The translations under genes and the position numbers were made by a program. Positions 7,534-11,403 of a stretch of 11,403 nt of DNA are shown here, piece by piece. Origin of the DNA: Litorimonas sp964490745 (GTDB lineage: Bacteria; Pseudomonadota; Alphaproteobacteria; Caulobacterales; Maricaulaceae); assembly GCA_964490745.1 (NCBI GenBank), contig CAZBDT010000077.1, forward strand, positions 1 through 11,403, read 5' to 3'. The stretch's first letter is position 1, and each line of letters opens with the position of its first letter. The notes under the pieces were generated by a model. The model made no database searches and was not told the DNA's origin. It saw nothing but the letters and a program-made list of their open reading frames with translations.

Positions 7534-7569
7534 AAAGACCGCGTTAGCCTCTGGGGTAGCGCGGTCTTT
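7534..7569. terminator. bidirectional rho-independent terminator
   Basis: AAAGACCGCG at 7534-7543 pairs perfectly with CGCGGTCTTT at 7560-7569, giving a 10-bp stem that can be extended inward by a few pairs around a 16-nt loop. The plus strand continues into TTTT, and the minus strand also ends in a short U-run, so it can serve both directions. It lies between the convergent S9 peptidase (stop at 7489) and the ABC ATPase (stop at 7594), as expected for a shared terminator. Confidence 0.85.
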
Positions 7570-7593
7570 TGTTAAAAGTCCCAAATATCTATA

Positions 7594-8304
7594 TCAGACA
7601 ATGTCTCCATTGGACGTGACACGGAACACAGTCCTCAAAGTGTCATCCGTCAGAACTATGGACGCTGGGCCGTCCGCGACCAATTTACCTTTGTTCATCA
7701 CCCAAATTCTATCCGCGAATTTCTGCGCTAATTTCAGGTCATGAAGCGCGGCAATGACTGTGGTGCCAGTTCGGCTTTCTTTTTGAAGAATATTCATGAC
7801 GGAGATTTGGTAATAAGGATCAAGCGCCGTTATCGGTTCATCCGCCAATAGAATGGCGGCCTTCGTGGCAAGGGTACGGCTCAAATGTACGCGCATTTGT
7901 TCACCGCCGGAAAGTGTACCGAATGTTTGGCCAAAAAATTGATCTGTCGCGCAGGCCTTGGCTGCGGCCATGATGGCTTGAGTGTCTGCCTCGCTCATTT
8001 TTGCGAGCGGACCTAGATAAGGTGTTCGCCCCAAGCTGATTATGTCTTCAACGAGGCGATGATCTGGTGCCGTAGAATTTTGCGAGAGGTAAGAGAGTTG
8101 GCGGGCGCGGGCTCGCGCCTGATGTGGTAATGACGTCGAACCCGTATAAGGGATGAGCCCTGCAATGGCTTTTAAAAGACTGGATTTTCCGGACCCGTTC
8201 GGGCCGACTAAAGCAATAAACTCGCCCGCTTCAGCCTTTGCTGAGAGATTATCTACTACGGTCTTTGCGCCATATTTCACGGTGATGTTTTTTAATGCGA
8301 TCAT
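7594..8304 (-). CDS. ABC transporter ATP-binding protein, BtuD/FecE type, 236 residues
   Basis: Cytoplasmic ATPase subunit of a type II ABC importer for cobalamin, haem or ferric siderophores. Walker A GPNGSGKS is at residues 34-41, the Q-loop glutamine at Q75, the signature LSGGE at 131-135, Walker B ILLADEP at 151-157 and the switch histidine H188 in ALHDL, so all ATPase motifs are intact. The start at ATG 8302-8304 is chosen because it overlaps the permease stop as ATGA (8304-8301) and because MIALKNITVKYG is a normal beginning for this family. A start seven codons earlier (8325) would put non-family residues in front. It is the last gene of the four-gene leftward unit and is followed 25 bp later by the terminator. 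B12 versus iron-siderophore transport cannot be distinguished from this subunit. Confidence 0.93.
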   Translation of the reverse strand: MIALKNITVKYGAKTVVDNLSAKAEAGEFIALVGPNGSGKSSLLKAIAGLIPYTGSTSLPHQARARARQLSYLSQNSTAPDHRLVEDIISLGRTPYLGPLAKMSEADTQAIMAAAKACATDQFFGQTFGTLSGGEQMRVHLSRTLATKAAILLADEPITALDPYYQISVMNILQKESRTGTTVIAALHDLKLAQKFADRIWVMNKGKLVADGPASIVLTDDTLRTVFRVTSNGDIV

Positions 8305-9269
8305 GACTGCCGCCACGCCAGCCATAGGAAGAACGGCACGCCGATCAGGGATGTGACAATGCCGAGGTAAAGCGGCGTGCCGGGACCGGATGAGGCGCGA
8401 ATGAGTGTGTCGATGATGACGAGGAAGCCCGCGCCGCCGAGCGTGGAGAGCGGGATTAACCAGGCTTCATCGGCTTGTGTGAGAAAGCGCAAAATATGCG
8501 GGATGAAAAGCCCCACAAAGCCAATCGCGCCCGCCACGGCGACACCTGAGCCAATACATAATGCACAGCCCAAAACGATAATCCACTGGGTGCGGGGGAC
8601 AGACACGCCCAGGCTTTGCGCCGTCTCTTCGCCCAGTCCCAAGACGCGCAAAGCGGGGCCTGAGATTATCAATAATCCGCACCCGATGAGTGTCAGCGGT
8701 CCAGCGACAAGAACATCCACATGATCTGCATTTTTAAGCGAGCCCATTAACCAATAGACCAATTCTGATAGCGCCCATGGGTTCGGCGCGAAGTTCATGG
8801 CTAAGCCTGTGACCGCAGTTGCGAGCGCGCCAATCCCAATCCCCGCGAGGACCAAACCTGATGCGCCGGGTTTGCGCCGCGAAAAAGCGGTCATGGCCAA
8901 AGCGCCGAGAAGCGCGAAACTAATCGCAGTCGGCGTGACGAGTTTGGGGAGATTAAAATAAAGCGCCAGAACGGCGCCCAAAGCGGCACAGGCTGAAAAC
9001 CCCAAAAGCCCCGGCGCGGCGAGGGGGTTGCGCGTAAAGCCCTGCAAGGCCGCGCCTGATGCTCCCAATCCTGCACCCACAATCGCTGCGAGAACCGCAC
9101 GGGGCAAACGGATAGATTGGATGATGGTGTTCACACTGTTCGAACTCTTTCCCAAAAGGCCTGACACTACCTCAGCAGGCGCAATCGAACTCGTGCCGAT
9201 AAACAGGCTGAGCAAGATGGCAGCGGCACAGCTAAGCGCCAAACATGAAACCCACATGCGCCGGGTCAT
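8301..9269 (-). CDS. FecCD/BtuC-family ABC transporter permease, 322 residues
   Basis: Inner-membrane permease of a B12/haem/siderophore importer; two copies normally pair with two ATPases. The protein is strongly hydrophobic, with about nine to ten predicted membrane helices. Family landmarks are RLPR (54-57), GAALQGFTRNPLAAPGLLG (72-90), GLGEETAQSLGV (211-222, the cytoplasmic coupling helix that contacts the ATPase) and GAIGFVGLFIPHILR (247-261). The start ATG 9267-9269 forms an ATGA overlap with the stop of the binding protein. It is preferred over a possible earlier start at 9335, which would run 66 bases into the upstream gene and add a non-hydrophobic leader. Length is normal for the family. 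The 3' end overlaps the ATPase start in the same ATGA fashion, so stoichiometric production by translational coupling is likely. Confidence 0.94.
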   Translation of the reverse strand: MTRRMWVSCLALSCAAAILLSLFIGTSSIAPAEVVSGLLGKSSNSVNTIIQSIRLPRAVLAAIVGAGLGASGAALQGFTRNPLAAPGLLGFSACAALGAVLALYFNLPKLVTPTAISFALLGALAMTAFSRRKPGASGLVLAGIGIGALATAVTGLAMNFAPNPWALSELVYWLMGSLKNADHVDVLVAGPLTLIGCGLLIISGPALRVLGLGEETAQSLGVSVPRTQWIIVLGCALCIGSGVAVAGAIGFVGLFIPHILRFLTQADEAWLIPLSTLGGAGFLVIIDTLIRASSGPGTPLYLGIVTSLIGVPFFLWLAWRQS

Positions 9270-10051
9270 AGTTTCAGCATCTCTTGGCTCAGGCGCTCTG
9301 TCGCCTCGATAAGTCCCGGGCCTGCACAAGGCCAAAGCCGCCCCGGCACGTCGATGACGGGCAGGGAGGCGATTTTCTCTGCCAATGCCGCATGGCGATA
9401 TGCGCGGTCATTCACACCCACATAATCTGAGCCCATGAAGCTGGTCAGGATGATGTCAGGTTCAAGCCTCATAAGCGTTTCCGTATCAGGCGATTGCCAG
9501 CCGGGATTTTCGATTATGTTGGTCCCGCCAGCCGCCTCGATCACAGCATTCACAAATGTGCCCGGACCCGCTGTCGCACCGGACCGATCCAGATAGAGTA
9601 TAAGGGGAGCCTCGACGGGTTTTTCAATGTCTCGCAATCGGGCTTTGAAGGCTTCCGACGGATCATCGACACCTAATGCAGCCGATAATTTTGCAAAATT
9701 ACGCCACACTGTTTCAAAGTCTTCGCCCCAACTCAGATCAATCTGCCCTGGCCCGGGCGTCGCCGTGATTTGAATAGCACCTTTCCATTTCATCAAATGC
9801 TCCGGATCATCTAACGTTTGAGGCAAATCCAGTAAATGCTCCGGCGTCTGAGACAAATGCGACCGTGATTGCCATGACAAAGCCGCCAAGCGCGGCTCAA
9901 TTTCCGGCAAGCTATGGACATAGCTGTCTGCACAGAGTGTCGTGCTCACAATCGCAGACTCAGGCAGCGCAGCCTGTTCGGACGTGCAAGCGACCAAGCC
10001 AAGCGTTATAAACGCGGCGCAAGTTTTCAGCGTTTTGGCCGCATCCCACAT
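9266..10051 (-). CDS. BtuF-like periplasmic substrate-binding lipoprotein, 261 residues
   Basis: Substrate-binding component (helical-backbone, cluster A-II / BtuF-FecB type) that would capture a cobalamin, haem or siderophore complex in the periplasm and deliver it to the FecCD-type permease encoded next. The N-terminus carries a lipoprotein signal: hydrophobic residues about 11-21 followed by a lipobox L19-V-A-C22, so the mature protein is probably lipid-anchored at C22. The family pattern is seen in the start of the first lobe (VSTTLCADSYV), a long inter-lobe helix about residues 107-135, the second lobe beginning at LILYLD (about 151), and the C-terminal VPGRLWPCAGPG followed by an amphipathic helix. 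Its ATG directly abuts the TAA of rmlD (TAAATG), and its stop overlaps the permease start. Overall similarity is weaker than for the other two subunits, so the ligand remains open. Confidence 0.85.
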   Translation of the reverse strand: MWDAAKTLKTCAAFITLGLVACTSEQAALPESAIVSTTLCADSYVHSLPEIEPRLAALSWQSRSHLSQTPEHLLDLPQTLDDPEHLMKWKGAIQITATPGPGQIDLSWGEDFETVWRNFAKLSAALGVDDPSEAFKARLRDIEKPVEAPLILYLDRSGATAGPGTFVNAVIEAAGGTNIIENPGWQSPDTETLMRLEPDIILTSFMGSDYVGVNDRAYRHAALAEKIASLPVIDVPGRLWPCAGPGLIEATERLSQEMLKL

Positions 10052-10929
10052 TTACGACGATGTATCTTCCGCATCGGCTTGGTCCAGTGCGGCGCGAAGT
10101 CCGGCTTGCCATTCGGGCAGGGGATGATGAAAGGTCCGCTCGAAACTGTCTGTATCTAACACAGAATAGGCTGGCCTTTCCGCCGGGGTCGGATAATCCG
10201 ATGTCGGGATATTCTCGACCTTTACATCCAGCCTTCTGGCTTTGAAAATCGCTTTGGCAAACTCGGCCCAGCTGATCGGCTCGCCGCCATTTGTGACATG
10301 ATAAATTGCGGTTTCAAAATCAGGCTCCGCCGCGATCACCTCTGCAGCTTTCAAAATGGCGGCGGCGAGATGGCCCGTATAGGTCGGGCGTCCAATTTGA
10401 TCATCTACGACGGAAATCTGCGCGCCCGTTTCGGCCAGACGTAACATCGTCGTTAGGAAATTACGGCCCTCTCCATCATACACCCATGAGGTCCGCAGGA
10501 TCAGGGCGCGCGCCCCGGACTCTAACACCGCCAACTCGCCGTCTAATTTCGATGCGCCGTAAACGCCCAACGGGTCCGTATCATCATCCGTTTGATAGGG
10601 CTGGTCCGCTTCGCCGTCGAACACATAATCGGTCGAGAGTTGGATAAAGGGTAGGTCATGCACCGCGCAGGCCTGTGCGAGGCTGGCTGGGGCGGTCGCA
10701 TTGACCTGATAAGCGAGGTCAGAGTCCGTCTCTGCTCCGTCCACATTTGTGTAGGCGGCGGCATTAATTAAAACGTCCAATCCGGACGGTAATGCGGCAA
10801 TCGCCTGCTTAATCTNNNNNNNNNNTCCCGACCCAGCGCAATAATCTCATGCCCTTGGGCTTTGCCCTCAGACAGGATCGCCCGCGCAAGCTGTCCGGTT
10901 TTCCCAATCAGACCAATACGTAAGCTCAT
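10052..10929 (-). CDS. rfbD: dTDP-4-dehydrorhamnose reductase (RmlD/RfbD), interrupted by an assembly gap
   Basis: NADPH-dependent reductase making dTDP-L-rhamnose, the last step of the dTDP-rhamnose pathway that feeds O-antigen and exopolysaccharide synthesis. The start is ATG 10927-10929 (MSLRIGLIGKTGQLA, a Rossmann GxxGQL start). The frame runs 34 codons to the N-run at 10816-10825 and continues after it with IKQAIAALPSG, NAAAYTNVDGAE, STDYVFDG, YGASK (the Tyr-xxx-Lys pair), RTSWVYDGEGRNF, GRPTYTGH and ERPAYSVLD, all characteristic of RmlD. About 287 residues are visible, close to the usual 290-300. The ten Ns do not preserve the frame and are probably a placeholder, so this is not evidence of a pseudogene. 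It is the first gene of the leftward unit; its TAA is followed at once by the ATG of the BtuF-like gene. No rmlA, rmlB or rmlC is present in the window. Confidence 0.93.
10816..10825. other. assembly gap (10 N) inside rfbD
   Basis: Ten undetermined bases. The left-hand coding part before the gap ends with two spare bases, and the part after it also begins with two, so a frame-preserving gap must have a length of 2 modulo 3; ten does not fit. The true missing length is probably about 20-30 bases, judged from the missing strand-and-turn segment in RmlD. Confidence 0.95.
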
Positions 10930-10944
10930 AAGACAGCCCGATCT

Positions 10945-10982
10945 ATATCTGCGTCAGAGCGCAATATCTGTGTCTGAGACGG
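10945..10982. repeat. imperfect tandem 19-bp repeat upstream of rfbD
   Basis: Two abutting units begin ATATCTGCGTCAGAG (10945) and ATATCTGTGTCTGAG (10964); 13 of the first 15 positions are identical. The block lies 16-53 bp before the rfbD start on its coding strand, where promoter or operator sequences would be. A 19-bp period is close to two DNA helix turns, which would put two bound proteins on nearly the same face. A regulatory role is an inference. Confidence 0.45.
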
Positions 10983-11001
10983 GTTCATGCGCGTCACATA
11001 T

Positions 11002-11019
11002 CCCGCCGCAAGGGGCGGG
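11002..11019. repeat. GC-rich hairpin, 6-bp stem
   Basis: CCCGCC at 11002-11007 pairs with GGCGGG at 11014-11019 around a GCAAGG loop. No T-run follows on either strand, so it is not a typical intrinsic terminator. It sits in the region between the divergent rfbD unit and the RHS-like frame. Confidence 0.4.
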
Positions 11020-11072
11020 GCAATGCGAAGGGTTGAGAATATATGACTCGCCTTATGCCTTTACTGCCGCTT

Positions 11073-11100
11073 TTGACATTCGCCCAAACCGCGATAGGCT
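11073..11100 (+). promoter_or_regulatory. possible sigma-70-type promoter for the RHS-like frame
   Basis: TTGACA at 11073-11078 matches the -35 consensus exactly. With a 16-bp spacer, TAGGCT at 11095-11100 offers a weak -10 (T, A and the final T agree). It points rightward toward the open frame beginning at about 11131. The weak -10 makes this a candidate only. Confidence 0.3.
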
Positions 11101-11130
11101 AGAGGTGTGTCAGCCGCGCTCGCATATCAC

Positions 11131-11403
11131 ATGGGGGATTATTTTCACCCTCTGGCTGCAAATGATAATGCAGTGTGCCGCTCCGCGAAGATATTCTGTT
11201 TCCGTTTCGCCGCAGATAAATCTGCGGACTACACGGCGCAATGGAGATTTGATTCACCGGATCAAATCCCACATCGCGTCTATGACGGAAACCTGAAACG
11301 TGTCCGTTCCATCGTGAATGGCAAGACGATCTATAATGTCTATGACGCCTCCGGAAAGCTTGCCCATGTCCACAAAGTCGCAGGCGCGGGGCAGAGCTTT
11401 GAA
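11131..11403 (+). CDS. RHS/YD-repeat-like protein fragment, 3' end outside window
   Basis: A frame open from 11098 (after TAG 11095-11097) to the window end. ATG 11131 is the first methionine, with no good Shine-Dalgarno, so the start is uncertain. The part from about 11278 onward reads VYDGNLKRVRSIVNGKTIYN, then VYDASGKL: two YD units of the kind found in the core of RHS/YD-repeat proteins, which form large secreted or surface shells and toxin-delivery proteins. The upstream 49 residues do not look like RHS sequence and are encoded mostly by strongly palindromic DNA. A complete RHS protein would have hundreds of residues before this point, so this is either a displaced RHS tip, a pseudogene remnant, or an RHS frame broken by an inserted element. 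There is no signal peptide. Confidence 0.5.
   Translation, partial: MGDYFHPLAANDNAVCRSAKIFCFRFAADKSADYTAQWRFDSPDQIPHRVYDGNLKRVRSIVNGKTIYNVYDASGKLAHVHKVAGAGQSFE
11184..11278. repeat. compound palindromic element with two adjacent hairpins
   Basis: Arms read directly: an inner perfect 8-bp pair CCGCAGAT/ATCTGCGG (11210-11217 and 11220-11227); an outer 9-bp stem 11201-11209 with 11237-11245, containing one mismatch and one G-U; immediately beside it a perfect 8-bp pair GATTTGAT/ATCAAATC (11246-11253 and 11261-11268, 7-nt loop); and a possible closing pair CGCGA/TCGCG (11184-11188 and 11274-11278). The frame stays open through it, and recognisable RHS sequence begins right after it. This resembles an interspersed palindromic repeat inserted in a coding frame. 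No second copy is present in the window. Confidence 0.5.

Noticed and set aside
8305..8325. Longer ATPase start at 8325
   Set aside because: The seven extra residues are not family-like, and ATG 8304 forms the ATGA overlap with the permease stop.
8377..8724. 115-residue plus-strand open frame
   Set aside because: Antisense shadow of the FecCD-type permease; Pro/Ser/Thr-rich composition without any domain.
9270..9335. Longer permease start at 9335
   Set aside because: It would overlap the binding-protein gene by 70 bp and add a charged leader; ATG 9269 gives an ATGA junction and a normal family N-terminus.
10052..10929. rfbD as a frameshifted pseudogene
   Set aside because: The frame break coincides with the ten Ns, whose length is a placeholder; all RmlD motifs on either side are intact.
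10930..11072. Cobalamin riboswitch upstream of the importer unit
   Set aside because: No B12-box-like sequence or suitable multi-stem architecture was recognised, and the first gene of the unit is rfbD.
10862..11296. 144-residue plus-strand open frame overlapping the rfbD 5' end and the RHS-like frame
   Set aside because: It runs antisense through the rfbD start and ends inside the RHS-like codons. Its composition (many Arg, Ser, Pro) is that of a shadow frame, and the frame +1 translation matches RHS repeats instead.

Overview
The window looks like chromosomal DNA from an alphaproteobacterium of moderate GC content, most likely a marine stalked or budding type of the Hyphomonadaceae/Maricaulales kind. 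This is inferred from protein style only: an alphaproteobacterial ApaG, a two-domain DCD-type dCTP deaminase, an EthA-type flavin monooxygenase paired with a short-chain dehydrogenase, and a secreted S9 peptidase. No rRNA, tRNA or other taxonomic marker is present, so the placement is tentative.

Layout, left to right. (1) 1-342: 3' half of rsmE (16S rRNA m3U1498 methyltransferase), cut by the window edge. (2) 382-885: an unrecognised, AT-richer 167-residue protein. (3) 886-1478: 593 bp without a convincing gene but with several inverted repeats. (4) 1479-3760: a translationally coupled pair (ATGA overlap), an EthA-family Baeyer-Villiger-type monooxygenase and a short-chain dehydrogenase/reductase. 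(5) 3757-4206, minus strand: apaG with a GTG start, its stop codon interlocked with that of the dehydrogenase. (6) 4402-5424: a 340-residue two-domain dCTP deaminase, divergent from apaG, with a palindrome in its upstream region. (7) 5531-7489: an exported S9 prolyl-oligopeptidase-family peptidase. (8) 7534-7569: a strong bidirectional terminator between convergent transcription units. (9) 10929-7594, minus strand: a tightly packed four-gene unit transcribed leftward, rmlD/rfbD (containing a 10-N assembly gap), then a BtuF-like lipoprotein, a FecCD/BtuC-like permease and a BtuD/FecE-like ATPase. These are joined by TAAATG, ATGA and ATGA junctions. (10) 10930-11403: the divergent upstream region, with a tandem 19-bp repeat, a promoter-like TTGACA element and an open reading frame running off the window. 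The last ~42 residues of that frame look like an RHS/YD-repeat core, preceded by a strongly palindromic segment.

Most of the window is ordinary housekeeping or metabolic content. The coupled transporter genes form a complete inner-membrane vitamin B12/siderophore-type importer, without a TonB-dependent receptor in view. Their fusion to a dTDP-rhamnose gene is unusual. I found no clear new defence or mobile system. The best candidates for something undescribed are the palindromic, possibly insertion-like element inside the RHS-like frame (about 11184-11278) and the structured gene-free block at 886-1478.
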